DNA from: Tamarix chinensis
Taxonomy: Eukaryota; Streptophyta; Magnoliopsida; Caryophyllales; Tamaricaceae
Length of the DNA: 64,000 nt
Assembly: GCA_030549775.1 (NCBI GenBank)
Contig: CM060177.1
Coordinates: 45,100,244-45,164,243 of the forward strand
Direction: 5' to 3'
The notes below the pieces were generated by a model. That model worked only from the letters and a program-made list of their open reading frames with translations, was not told the DNA's origin and did not search any database. Positions 23,402 to 36,680 of the stretch are shown piece by piece; the first letter of the stretch is position 1; each line of letters opens with the position of its first letter. The position numbers and the translations under genes were made by a program.

Positions 23402-24316
23402 GTGTGGTGTCTAATCAATATTAGATCAATAAAAACTAAGTGTAAAATGGGCAGAGATTTGAGAAGATGAACTTGATTCTTGGAAACTCTTATAATCAAT
23501 ACTCACAATAACCACTTAAGGTTTCAACTCTTAGGATAAATCTTGGAAGATTTTATAATAAATTCAAACTCCTACACTAGAGTTGGAGTAGAGTGACTCT
23601 CAGTTTTAAGAGAAAAAAATATTGCGGCCAAAACAAGTTGTTCCTTATTTCATTCTTTACTTGGCACTTATAGATGGAGTATAGGATTAAATGTTACAAC
23701 TTAGCCAACAAATAAATGTGATTTGAAATAATAATAATAATAATAAATAAAGGAAACTACCTTATACACTACCCAAGTGGTTTGTCCATAGGGTATTTTT
23801 TTGTGCAAATTTCAAATACAGGGATCTTCTAGCATATGTCCAACTCATGTAGCTACCACTTGATTCACAAGGAAAGAGACAATGATCATTTTAATCTTGT
23901 AAGGGATAAAAAGAAGTAAATAATGTCTTCTATCCTTCCTTATTCTTCCTAAAATCTGTATTGTTCTTCCTAAGTGTTGAAAAGGACTTGTCATGTAGCT
24001 TGAGGGAGATTTGTGGCTTGTTTTGTGTGGCTATTGTGGGTGTAGAATAGGCTACATTTTGGGGGTATTTTTGGAGCTAAAATAATAAAATAAAATGAGC
24101 TACAAATGGTAGGAGAATTTAGGGGAAAATATGGCATAAAAAGGTGGGGTATTATTATGTGGAAGTGGTAAAAGTTAACAAGGTTTGTATGGCTTATATG
24201 GCTAATTTTCTTAGGAATGATTATTTTAGCCAAGTGAGGAGCATTTTTTGACTCTCAAACTTGAAAAAATTAAGGGAAAGAGTGTGATTATCAAATGAGG
24301 ATGCTCCCACATCACA
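23402..24316 (-). mobile_element. Probable solo LTR of a different gypsy family
   Basis: An about 0.9-kb block interrupts copy 7 between TCATACTAGGG and CAGTACCCTCCC. In minus sense it begins TGTGATGTGGGAGCATCC, close to the chromovirus LTR start TGATGTAGGAGCATC, and ends GATTAGACACCACA. No interior is present. I could not confirm the exact ends or a target duplication, so the edges are approximate. Confidence 0.5.
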
Positions 24317-24654
24317 CAGTACCCTCCCAACCAAGGACACATAATCTTTAAGTACCGATACCCCCAATAGAGCCCATAGGTTACCCATAGAGTAGACTAG
24401 GGTCTTACTAGAGCATACCGACACATCAATGAACCAAACAAATGGAGGGCTCCTACCTAGTGTCTAGGGTAGCTACCCCTAGAGAGAAAATATTTCCAAC
24501 TCAAGTTCTTATTTACAAAAAATCGTTTTCCATTTCTCAAGTTCAAAAACTTATGTTAAGATACTATTTTTCAATTTTTTTTTTAAAAAAAAAGAAAAAA
24601 ACCAAATTATGTTTCCTAAGTTTTCTATATAAATTAATATAGGTATGTATTATT

Positions 24655-25225
24655 TCTATGTTAGGATGTTATTGGATGAATTTTAGGTTATGAAAATGCT
24701 TTTATTATATATTAGATGGATTGGAGTAATTTTTTTTATGAGATGAAGTTTGTAGAGTTTTATTATGTTTTAATAGATAATTATTATCTTTTTAACTATT
24801 AGATATTTAGTATGTGAATTTATTTTAAATGTCGTGTTTCAAATATTGTTGCGATATATCTTGATTAGTTTCTTTTATAGTTTTTTATTTTTTTTAGTTA
24901 TTGTAATATGTTATTTAGATTTATAAAAAATAAATTAAAAAATGTAATATATTAAATTTTTATTTATGTAATAAATAATTGTTTATATCTAATAACAAAA
25001 TATTATTAATTTTTAATGTGAATAAAGTAAAATAAAATATTATTCTAACATAAGTTATTCCTCTCAAACCAAACATAAGAAAAATATTCCCTTGAATAAT
25101 TTACCTTTACATACCAAACAAGAAATATGGATAAATTTTTTTCCTTAATCATTTTCCCCTTAATTATTCCTCCCTTAATCATTTCCCCTTAATCCATTTC
25201 CCTCATCCCAAGCATAGCCTTAGAA
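24655..25225. mobile_element. Possible MITE inside copy 7
   Basis: AT-rich, non-coding, ending with CCCTCATCCCAAGCATAGCC. On the left GTTAGGATGTTATTGGATGA is a poor inverse of this. It resembles plant MITEs with GGCTATGTTTGG-type ends. The left boundary and a duplication are not established. Confidence 0.3.
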
Positions 25226-25429
25226 TGAAAAAATTGCCCTTATGGCATATAATAGTAACAATTATGATAAAAATATGCCTAAACATGCTCAACCTATCGT
25301 ATTAGACATACATGATTTATTTCCATCATTTAATCTATTTTAAACCAACATTCATACACATAATAAATTACACAAATTTGCATGTTCAATTTTAACCAAA
25401 TTCTATGCTAACGCTTTTCGGCATATAAG

Positions 25430-25800
25430 TGAAATGTAGAAAACATACTTGACATGGTTTACGTATCAAACCCTAGTGTGCTATTATATGCTATCCAAAT
25501 GTTTTAGTAGAGTATAAAAGTTACAATGTAACAAACATAATTAACATGGTTTACACATCAAAACCCTAATGTGTTATCATATGATATCTGCATATTTTAG
25601 TAGAGTGTAAAGATTATAGTGTAACAAGCATGCTTAACATTGTTTACACATCAAAACCATAATGTACTATCATGCGATATCTATTATTTTAGTAAAGTAT
25701 AAAATTTACAACGTAACAAACATGCTTAACACGATTTACATATCAAACCCTAATGTGCTATTATATGATATACAAACATTTTAGTAGTGTATAAAAGGTA
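25430..25800. repeat. 92-93-bp tandem repeat in copy 7
   Basis: Four units, each with ACATGGTTTACACATCAAAA, CCCTAATGTGCTATCATATG and TTTTAGTAGAGTATAAA, starting at about 25452, 25544, 25637 and 25729. The same block occurs once in copies 1 (about 12357-12410), 2 (about 29897-29960) and 5 (43780-43830, inverted), so it was amplified only here. Confidence 0.88.
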
Positions 25801-26605
25801 CCCAATTTCCAAAAAAAGCACAATTTTATTATTAACCTCCTAAAAATTATTAGGTTCTACTAATAAAACTTTTGTACCTAAAAATTATATCACAATATTA
25901 ATATTTAACAAGTAAATTAATATTTTTTATTAAATCATTATTAAATAGTAAGTCATCAAATTACCCTTGATATTAAAATGAGGTGAATTTTTTTAAAGTG
26001 TACTCATGATGCTCATGCAATGTGAGCTAGGCAAGGTAAAAGAGGGTTGAAGATCGGTTGGCTAGGTGGGGTGATGGCTAGTGGTGGGTGGCAACGGTGA
26101 TGGTGAGGCTGGCTGGTGGGGGCAAGGTTGTGCAAAGAAGGGTGAGGGTGGCGCTGGATAGGTGCGGGTGTTTGGTATCCCAATGAGAGAAATGGAGGGC
26201 ACGATAAGGAGGTGGTGAGATGGTGGAGCTTGGAAGAGGGTTGTAGAGAGAATGGGTAGCAAAGGTGATGGTGCCGGGCAAAGAAGCAAAGGTGGATGGG
26301 TAGTGGTGTAGTTGTTGCTCGATTGTGTAAGGAGGCTACAAGGGTGGTGATTGGAGTTGGAACAATGTAAGGAAGAGCGACGAACAGGGAGGAGGTGATG
26401 GGTTAGGCAACTCAATGGATGGAGGAGAAGGTGTGCAGGTAGATAAGGGTAGAAAACGGAGGATGAAAGGAAGAAAAGAAGGGGAAGAGGTTGAGGTGGT
26501 CGGGGATAGTGATGGTGCTAGTGGTTGGAGTTAGGATGGGGGAGGCTACAGTGGTGGAGTTGAGGGGTTGAGCAGGACAATGATGTAAGGAGGCAGGGGT
26601 GGTTA

Positions 26606-29600
26606 TGTAACCCCCCAAAATTCACTACTGAAAAATTTCGTTTTATTAAAATAATAAGCAGAAGCGAAATAACAAAAATGTAAATTCTAGGGATATTACC
26701 GCCACACTTTGTACTAGACCAGTTCACTCCTACCATTCTAATACTAAGTGCTAAGGCTAAAAGTGTAAAATACAATTTACGAGAAACTCAAACATATTTA
26801 AATCAAAGTAGCATGCATAACACTTTATAAAAATAAATTCCACTAGTGGTGGCTACAAAACAATGATTACATTGAAACTAGGATTTTAAAAGAGAAAGAG
26901 TACAACCCTAGGACTTTCTAGATAATCCTTACGCTCTTTCTCATTACCACTTGAATAGCACCTAAAAAAGACCTGCAAGGAACTCTGCCCATTGAATAGG
27001 CAGGGGCCACGAATGGAACCCTTTAGTACTACAGTACTAAGTAACCCTTTAAAACATACTTAACAGCAAGCCCGCAATGCAACATAGGATACAACACTAC
27101 ATACATGCATAATGAAAGGTGCATCCATGATATTCACATTCATACATTCACATACTTAACAAGTCAATTAGATATTAATAGGTCATAATGAACAATCAAT
27201 ACTTTTGGGCCTTAAGCCATGAGTCCATCATTAATCAATAATCTTGGATTATAAATCCATGTGAGTGCGAGAACCCCGCTATTATAGCCGGTGGACTGGT
27301 ATACATACAGGGCAGAATGCTCCTGATCATTATTATATCCGGTGGATCGGTCTCCAGGGCAGAATGCTCTTGGCCACTATTATTCGCCACTGGACCGGTC
27401 TGGCCCCGACTCATATAGTGTTCAACTATAAGTGATTAGTATTTTTCCATAATTTATTCACAACCAAATCAAATTTATTGAGCTCGAGACCCCCACTATT
27501 ATGGCTGGTGGATTGGAATACATATATACATCATCTAGGGCAACATGCACCTGGGCCACTATTATATCCGGTGGACCAATACTCATAAACATCATCCAGG
27601 GCAAAACACTCTTGGGCCAATATTATATCCGGTGGATTGGTACTCATAATATAATTCAATTAGGCCCGACTCATTAGTCTTTCACTTTCACAATTAGTGT
27701 TTTTTCTTTTTAATCAACACAACAATTCCATTTATTTGCCTCGATAGGGAGATCAAGATCCCGAGACACAAAGGTACACCAGTCGCACTAGTAAGCTACT
27801 CAGTACCCTTCAACCATCAACCCAAGGATGCAAAGGTACCCTGGTTGTACTGGTACATAAAGCTAACTCAATACCCTATCGATAAGGACACCTAATCCAT
27901 AAGTATGCATACCCCTTAAATAAGTTCGTAAAACTAGATAGAGTAAGATATAGGGCCTGGCTGGGGTATAAAGGCACACCAGCAAATACCATAATAACTG
28001 TGGGCTAAACCACGTCTTTAGGGTAGCGACCCCTAAAGAGCCACCATTCACAATCTTGAGGTCTTTCACTTTAATTATTAGTGTCTTAATTTAAGGTGAT
28101 CACGAAAAGCACAACGATTAGATACTTATTCGCTTTCAATCGTTCTAATATCATTAGGTATTTCTTATTCATATGGTTATCCAAGATAAAATAGAGGAAT
28201 CATTAAGGCCATCATAATCTCATCCAATTCTGATTTAGGATTCGTTCTCGTGATACTTACTAATTATCAATTACCATTATCTTACTTTTAGTGTTACTTG
28301 AGTCTTATTACGAAACTCCATTATACCATCAACATATTAGGTACAAATTACTGATTTACGCCTTGCTTGTATATTTATTAACTCATCTCTTTTTTACTTG
28401 CCAATTTACCATATTACCCTTCTTGTTGTTACACTTATCATATTTCCATTTGGTTGGCTAGATTACCAAATTGCTCTTCTCCTTTATTATAATTAACAAA
28501 TTGCCTTTTAGTTGGTCAAATTACCCTTCTTCATTATCATAATTACTAAAATGCCCTTCTTTATTATTATAATTACCAAATTACCATTTAGTTGGTTAAA
28601 TTACCAAATTGCCCTTCTCTATTATCATAATGACTAAGTTATCCTTTAGTTGGTTAAATTACCAAATTGCCCTTCTCCATTATCATAATTACCAAACCAC
28701 CCTTCTCCATTATCAAAATTAGCAAATTATCCTTTAGTTGGTTAAATTACTAAATTGCCCTTCTCCATTATCATAATTATCATTTTCCCATCTACTTACA
28801 AATTACCATTTTATCCTTTTACTTACAAAATTACCATTTTGCCCTTCACTTCCAACATCACCATAGTACCCTTAATTTCCCAAAATTACCATAATACCCT
28901 TTTATTTATAAAATTACTATTTTACCCTTTACTTCCAAAATTACCATTTTACCTTTACTTTTAAAATTACCATTTTATCCTTTACTTCCAAAATTACCAT
29001 TTTACCCCTTTACTTCCAAAATTACTATTTTATCCTACCCTTTGCTCCCAAAATTATCATTGTACCCCTTTGCTTGCAAAATTACCATATTACCCTTTAC
29101 TTCCAAAATTACCATTTTACCCTTACTTTCAAAATTACCATTTTATCATTTACTTCCAAAATTACCACTTTACCCCTTTACTTCCAAAATTACTATTTTA
29201 TCCTACCCTTTGCTCCCAAAATTATCATTTTACCCCTTTACTTCCAAAATTACCATTTTACCCTTTACTTCCAAAATTGCCATTTTACCCTTTACTCCCA
29301 AAATTACCATTTTACCCTTTGCTCCCAAAATTACCATTTTAACCCTTTGCTTCCAAAATTATCATTTTACCCTTTACTCCCAAAATTACCATTTTACCCT
29401 TTGCTCCCACAATTACCATTTTTGCCCTTTACTTACAAAATTACCATTTTACCCTTTTCACTTACAAATTACCATTTTGCCCTTTACCTCCAAAATTACC
29501 ATTTTATCCTTTACTTCTAAAATTATCATTTTTCCCTTTATTACACCACTTATATTAAATTATCATCACTACATGAAATAGTAATATTAATACTCCATTC

Positions 29601-31776
29601 TCATTGTCCAACTCCACAACTATTATATTTAATATAATACTCATTAGCACCCACACATATTAGGCTACAATCTTGCATAAGACATATTACTAAAATGCCC
29701 CTAGGGCTCATGATGATATTATTCATGGATCAATGGTCACATAATACAGATAAGTACTCAACATTTTCATTAATAACCAACTCTTTCCTTAGGTAATATT
29801 TTCACACATAACATATAAACTAACATGCTTTCCTTTTTATCAATTAACATAAGCAATTGCATATAATATATATTAAACAATAGATACCATGTGAAATAAC
29901 ATATCAAAACCCTAATGTGCTAGCATATGTTTATCCATGCATTTAAGTGGGGTTTAACGATTACCTTAATTCCCATAAAAATTGAACATTAGCGGTATCC
30001 CAATTAAAAACTCAAGCTTTGATTAGCAAAACCAATACCTAAAAATAATATCAATATTTATAATATTAGAAATAAGAAAAACCAAAGCATAAGACTTTAT
30101 AAAATCTAATTAATGGAATACTTCACTTAAATATCATTATACCTTAAAACTTATTAAACAAAATATACCAAGGCATGTAGTAGCTCATACTGCTTATACA
30201 ACATAAGCTGCATGCAAAATAAGAGGGGTAAGGAGCTCGAAATGGCAAGAAAGGGAGGAGGGAGTGGTGTTTTGGGTTAGGGTTTTAGGGCTAGGAAAGA
30301 GGGCAGGCGGGGGAGGAATTAGGGCAAGGGAAAGGTGCAGGGGTAGAGAGGAGGTGTAGGTGGTGGTCGGGGATAGGTTGACGGCAGCCAAGGGCGGCGG
30401 CAGCGAGGCTGCGAAGGTGGTTGCCGGGGTGGAAGTGGATGAGAAGGAAGGAAAAGGAAGGAGGAAATGAAGGGGTGAGAGGATTTATTTCGGCTAAAGG
30501 AGGTGTGGGGGTGGTAGAGCAGGTTACAAGGATTGGTTTGGTGGCTCAGGTGGCAACAGAGGCGGCGAGATGATAGCAGAAGGAGAAGGTGCAGGGTGGC
30601 TACCAAGAAGGAAGAAAAAGAAGAGGGGAGGAAGAAGGGGATGCAAGGTGGCTCGAGGGGTGGTGTGGTGGTGTAGGGGTGAGGTAGAGGGTGGCAGGGG
30701 TGGTGTAGGTGGCTGGTGCGATAGTGGAGGCGGAGGATTAGGGCGGCGGTGCAAAAATAGGGAGGGATATGGAAGAAGAAGAAAGGGAGAGAAAGAAGAT
30801 CGTGAAAGGGGAAGAAAGTCTTGAAAATGGGCAGGGTGAAGCAAGGACGGAAGAAGAAAAAGAAGAGGGAGAGAAAAGGAGTGGATAGGGGGCTCGGTAG
30901 GATGGCGCCAGGGTGGTAGGGGCATAGGAATGGCAGGGAGAGGGAAGGGAAAGAAGGGGAAAACGGGGGCATGCGAGAAGAGAGAGAGGGTTGATTGGGT
31001 TAAGATGGGACAAGAAAACGACTGGGAGAGAGAGGGGGAGATAGGGAGAGCAGTAGGGAGGAGAAGGGTTGCAGGTAGGGTGGGCGGAGATGGCGGAGGT
31101 GGTCAGGTATGGCGATGGAAGGAAAGGAAGAAGAATAAGAAGAAGAAAGAAAAGAAGGGGGTGCAGGACGGGCGAAGGGAAAAAAAGAAAGGAGTGGGCT
31201 GGCCTAGTCGAGGGAAAAGGAAGGAAAGTAAAAAAAAGGGGTCTAGGTCGGGCGACGCACGCGGGAGAAAGAAGGAAAGAAAAGAAAAGGGAGTTAGGCT
31301 TAGGGAAAGAAAGGGGAAGGAGAGGAGAAAGGGAGAGATGGGTCAATGGCCCATTACACAGGGGGAGCCAGACCATGGCCTGGTGGCTTGAAGGAAGAAA
31401 AAGGAAAAAGAAAGAAAGGAGAAAAAGCAGAAAGAAAAGGAAAAAGGGAAAAAATGAAAGGGGAAATATGAAAATAAAATAATAAAATATAATATTTTTG
31501 GGTAATAAATTTATTTAATAATTTAATTTAATATAAGTTAATATGTAGGCTTAAAATTTTAATTTTAGAAAAAAATATTGGTTTGAAAATTTATTTAAAT
31601 AAAAATGAGTATGATAAAATAAGAAAATATTTATTTTAATTTATTAAATATTCCTATCCAATTTTATATTCTCAAAAATCCATAAAATAATTAAATTAAA
31701 TAATTTTTAAAGATAATTTATCCCAAATAAAAGCTATTTATTAAATTATAGGTTTTTAAAATTTTAGAAAATTACA
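26606..31776 (-). mobile_element. Giant solo-LTR-like element, copy 2
   Basis: A 5.2-kb unit within copy 7, flanked by GGTTA at 26601-26605 and 31777-31781. Ends are TGTAACCCCCCAAAATTC and TTTTAGAAAATTACA. It has the hairpin (26705-26750), the CCCATTGAATAGGCAGG block (about 26990), CCACTATTATATCCGGTGG units (27270-27640), a large 28-bp minisatellite (28360-29545), a purine-rich kilobase (30200-31470) and an AT-rich end. No retroelement genes or PBS are seen. Proline- and serine-rich frames on the minus strand at 30319-31376 come from the pyrimidine-rich strand and are not credible proteins. Confidence 0.82.
28360..29545. repeat. Minisatellite of about 28 bp in copy 2
   Basis: About forty units. 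The later and most regular part (28800-29540) repeats ACTTCCAAAATTACCATTTT then ACCCTTT. The earlier part repeats TTACCAAATTGCCCTTCTCC with longer variants. All three plus-strand frames stay open across 29042-29581 simply because of the repeat; they are not genes. Confidence 0.92.
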
Positions 31777-33389
31777 GGTTAGGTCTATGAGGAAGAAAAT
31801 AGAGGCGGGGTTTTATAAGAAATAGAATAAGAGAAGAAGAATAAGAAAGGAAGAAAAGGGGGGAATAGGGGATTAGGCTTGAGAATGGGGGCATATGGGA
31901 GTTGTAGGGGAAAAGGTGCAGACAAAGGTGCAGGGAGGAAAAGGGGGAAGGTTGGTGTGCAAGTTGGGTAGAGGGATGGTGTAGGAGCCAGGCATGGGAG
32001 GAAAGGGATGTGAGGAGGGAGTGTGCAAGCCTAGTTTGGCTAGAAGGGTAAAGGAGGGTGCAGGAGTACATGGGTAGGGGCAGCACAAAGGCGATACAGG
32101 GGTTAGGGCTTGTTTGGGTCCACAAGGGTGTAGACAGGGAAGGAGAAGAAGAGAAAGAAGGAGGGTGGTTAGGGTGTTAGGGTGCGGGGAAAGAAGAAAG
32201 AAAGGAGGTAGGTTGGGCTACTAGGGCCCGGGGAAAGAAGAAAAGGAAAGGAAGAGGGGCTGAGTCGAGGTAGAGTGGGCTAGGAAAGAAGAAAAAGGAA
32301 GAAGATTGGGTTAGGGAGCGAGGAAGAAAGAAAAAGAAGGGGAAGAAAAGAGAAAAAAAGGGGGAAGAGAAAAGGGGGAAAAGGAAAAAGGAAAAAATAA
32401 GAAATTAAATTTAGGGGTACAATTAAAATTAGATTAAATTCAGGTTTAGGATAAAATTAATTTATTTGAATTTAGGGTATCTAATTAGAAAAATAAACTG
32501 GGTTAAAATATATATATTTAGGGTGGATTTGTAATCCTCCGAATTTTTAAAAAGCCTATATTTTAATAAATAAATTTTAGTTGGGATAAATTAGCCTTTA
32601 AATTATTTTAATTATTAGATTTTGAGCATATAAAATTTGATATAAATATTTAATAAATTAAAATAAATATTTTATTATTTCACCATACTCTTATTATTTA
32701 AATAATTTTTCTAAATCATTACTTTACTAAAATTACCTTTTTAAAAACCCTTATATATTAATTATATTAAATTAAATTATTAAATAAATTTATTACCCCA
32801 AAATATGGTATTTTATTATTTTATAAATTAAATCATTTTAGTTAAACCCATTTTCCTTTTCTTTTTCCTTTTTATTTCCTCTTTTTTCCCTTCTTTTTCC
32901 TTTTCTTTCCTTTCCTTCTCTTCCTTATGTTTCTTTTTTTCCCGACCTAGGTCGGCCCGTTAGCCCAACCTCACCCTTTCCCCTACGCGGCCCAGCTCCC
33001 GCGCCTCTCATTCCCTCTCCCGGCCAGTTCGGCCTTCTTTTTTTCTTCTTTCTTTCTTTCTTCTTTTTCCCTGGACCGCCGATCCAGCCTTCTCCTCCCC
33101 CTTGTGTCGTCTTCTTCCCCTCGACACGCTTGCAACTCCCAAATTGAAGCCAGATTTTCTGCCTCCAATCATGTCGTTTGACCCACCGTTCTCCTCCTCT
33201 ATTTTCCGTCGTCTTCCCTGTCATTTCATCTCGGTCAGCCATTTCCTCCCCTGCTCGTGCCATTCCCCTTTCCTAACAAAGCATGGCCTACACATGTAGA
33301 CCTGCGCCGGCCCATCCTCACCGGCTGGAGCACCATACCCCTTGCCCCCTACTCTCCCACCCTCCTTTGTCATTTTACCTTTCGATCGG

Positions 33390-33404
33390 CTTATAAATAG
33401 CCCC
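33390..33404 (+). promoter_or_regulatory. LTR promoter TATA box in copy 4
   Basis: CTTATAAATAGCCCC lies 0.86 kb from the element start. Equivalent boxes are found in copy 3 (CTTTAAATAGCC, minus, 38301-38312) and copy 6 (CTCTATAAATGC, minus, 54585-54596). In copies 3 and 6 the downstream sequence CCGAAACCCTAAG is also shared. This fixes the likely transcription sense of the family. Confidence 0.55.
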
Positions 33405-35209
33405 GAAGGCTGCCATAATCGAGTTTGGATTTTGGCATCCCAAAAAACAAATCCAGCGACCACCGCCTATTCAGATGTCTGTTCCGTCGCCGTCGGCTGC
33501 CTTCGCCGCCCACTCCGGCCACCAAAATGCTCCCTACACTGCCCTCTACACAACCCAACCACCTGCCTTCCCTGCCTTGCCCTACACGAGCCGCCTCGAC
33601 CGTGCGAAATTGCCACCCCAAACAACCCCATTCGACCCCCGCCGCCCTTCGTGCCGCCGGTTACCGTCGATTCCGCCATTGGCAGCGCCGCCTCTACCTC
33701 CCAAAACAACCAGGGGATCCTGACCTACCACCCCACATCTCCATTTTCCCCTACTTCCCTCTTCCATATCCTGGAACATCCACCTCTCCACTTCTTCCTT
33801 CCTCCACCACCGCCGCCACCGCGCTGCCGTCGGCTCTACCACCTAGCCTAGGTGAATCGGGTCAAAACCCCCAGGAGGCGTAGGAGCGTGCTCTAAGCCT
33901 TGCAACATTTTAGGTAAGGACGTAGCTAAGGCCACCTATGTGTTACGTGTTTTACTTGCCTTGGATGCCTTGTACGATTTTTATGTTGTGTTCTATATGT
34001 TAGTATCTTATCTGTTTTTATGTGTAGCGCAACTTGGAACCGAGGTATGTTCTCGTGCTCTTGTCTTGGTTGTGCTAATATAGATATGCTGCAAGTATGA
34101 TGTGATGTGATGTGACCCTTAGGACATGCATGCTAGGTTATCTGATGAGGTGTTGTGGAATGGAGGCATGAAAGAGAAAAATGAGAAATTAAGATAATTA
34201 AAGGGAAGTAATTTGGCTAACGTAGGTAAGGATGACCTAGGTAATCTGTGATCCTTGAATGGATGAGGAAAATGGGAATTAAATAAAATGAAAGAGTGGG
34301 AGCAACTAAGGTTACATAGGAGAACTAGGGTTTGCATGGAAATCTTAGGGTTTGGAATGGTAGAGAGCAAGGGGTTTACATTGGGAGGTTACGTATGGAA
34401 AGTTACTTTGGGATGGGGGGAAGGCAATGGAAGGTTTGTTTGGGAGTCTGGAGGCTCGAGGTGAAAAATAGTATGTAGGATAATATAGGGATACCTAGGG
34501 ACCGACTAGGGTTTGTGTAATACCCCAAAATTCACTAATTTTTTTTTTTTTAAAACGAAAGCAATTAAGATAGAAACACTTAAAACTTGTGAATTCTGGG
34601 AATATTACCGCCACACTTAGTACCAGACCGGTTCTCTCCGACCGTTCCAGTACCAAGTGCTAAGGCTAAAGAAAAGATTTATGTTAAATTCAAATTAACA
34701 ATTCATAAAAGAATTCAAAAGATCATACAACAAAATCAGAGTACGCATAAACGTTTATTAACACTTGTAACTTCTAAATAGAAATACATTTAAACAAGAT
34801 AAAACCCGATGGGTCAAATTCCGGATTGCCTACTCACTCAAGTCAGGCCTGCCACCCCAAAACAATCTCTGATCTTAAACCTACACAAGAGGTCTGCTCC
34901 CCACCATCGGTGGATCATCACAGGACCCATCAACCAAGGTAGTATCAGTACGGGTCCAGTACTGAGTAAGGTGACTTGATCACTAAGGCCAACACATAGT
35001 TGTACAATAATGCAGGAATAATAATAATGCATAAGACCAATATGATCACATAAATACATAATCCATGCAGAAAGATAGAAGAACACAATCATAAATGCAT
35101 ATGATCAACTAGGTAAAAGTACAAAGGCCCAATTGTAGTCCAGATTAATCATTTAATTGATCTCTTATCAGAATTCGATTCACACCATGCCTTTTTATCA
35201 AGTCCATGT

Positions 35210-35600
35210 GAGCACAGGAACACCCCACTATTATTGCCGGTGGGCCGGTCACTTGCGGGACATAGTCCACACCACTATTATTCGCCGGTGGATCGGTCAC
35301 TTGCGGGACAAAGTCCACACCACTATTCCCGACCGGTGGATCGGTCTGGTTCCTGCTCACATGGTGTTCCACTATAAGTAATTAGTATCTTTTAAACGTT
35401 GGCAAATTCTGGTTTATATTTATTAAGCTCGAGTCACCCCACTATTATTGCCGGTGGGCCGGTCACTTGCGGGACAAAGTCCTCACCACTATTATTACCG
35501 GTGGATCGGTTACACATAGGACATCATGTCCTAACCACTATTTCTGACCGGTGGATCGGTCTGGACCCGGCTCAACAATCTTCCCCTTTAAGTGATTAGT
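35210..35600. repeat. 48-60-bp CCGGTGG units in copy 3
   Basis: Two groups of three units with CCACTATTATTGCCGGTGG and GGATCGGTCACTTGCGGGAC, separated by the phrase GTGTTCCACTATAAGTAATT. The unit at 35518-35532 contains the palindrome AGGACATCATGTCCT. Confidence 0.85.
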
Positions 35601-35999
35601 GTCTTAAGTATCTTATTCAAAGGCTTTCACCAACCATGCATAAATCACCACACATCACAAATCATAAAATTCCATAATTACACTTTAATTACCAAATACA
35701 CGTGATAACCCAAAACTCTAAGCAGCCCCAAACATCCATAGTTAACTACTCCAAACCCTAATTCAGTGTCCTCCGTACCCTTAATTTGCTCCACGTGCTA
35801 TTTTCCATTCCAAGTGCTCAAACACCCAAACAACACTTACATTACCTTCCTTACATCCCAAATCAACTTTCCACACGTAAATTTCATACCCATGCAAACA
35901 TTAATCCCCCCCATGCAAACCTTCGAACCTTTCTCATGTAAACCATAAAATTCCACGTGAAGCCCTAAATTAAACCATACAAACCCTAATACCACCATA

Positions 36000-36680
36000 C
36001 AACCATCAATATCACCATGTAAATCCTAATACCACCATACAACTATAATTACCACCATACAACCTTAATATCATCATACAAACCCTAATACCAACATACA
36101 TCCATTAATACCACCAGGTAAACCCTAGATTCCGTCATACAAAACCATAAATTCAATCCAACCAAAACCAAAGATTCACCCATTCCAAACCCTAAATTCA
36201 AACCATAAAGATTCTTCCATACCAAACCCTAAATTCAAGCCATAAAGATTCTTCCACATAAAATTATAAATTAGAATCTCCCAAGGAAAACTATAAATTG
36301 AATTCCCCCAAGCAAATCATAAATTAGATTCCACCATATAATATCATAAATTACATTTTCCCAAATAACATCATGAATTAGATTCTCCCAAACAAATTAT
36401 AAATTAACTCTCCCAATCAAATCATAACTTAAATTCTCCCATATAATATTATAAATTACATTCTCCCAAAGAACATCATAAACTAAATTCTCCCAAACAA
36501 ATTATAAATTCGATTATCCCATATAACATCATAAATTAGATTCTCCCAATTAACACCATAAATTAGATTCTCCCAAACACACCATAAATTCGATAACATC
36601 ATAAATTACCGTCTCCCAAATAACATCCTAAATTAGATTCTCCCAACGAACCATAAATTCTGCTCTTTCACACATAAAAT
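36000..36680. repeat. Two tandem arrays in copy 3
   Basis: First an array of about 21 bp (ACCACCATACAACCCTAATA, 35985-36130), then about 31-bp units of the type ATAAATTAGATTCTCCCAAA followed by TAACATC (36200-36680). They occupy the place where other copies have unrelated arrays. Confidence 0.8.

Noticed and set aside
28360..29545. CRISPR-like array
   Set aside because: Head-to-tail minisatellite without unique spacers, inside a plant repeat.
29042..29581. 179-codon frame with Lys-Leu-Pro-Phe repeats
   Set aside because: It is the 28-bp minisatellite; parallel frames on the same strand are also open.
30319..31376. Proline/serine-rich frames over 200 codons, also at 13114-13722, 33342-33883, 41932-42546 and 42965-43570
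   Set aside because: They follow the pyrimidine-rich strand, overlap in several frames, show no domain and are not conserved between copies.
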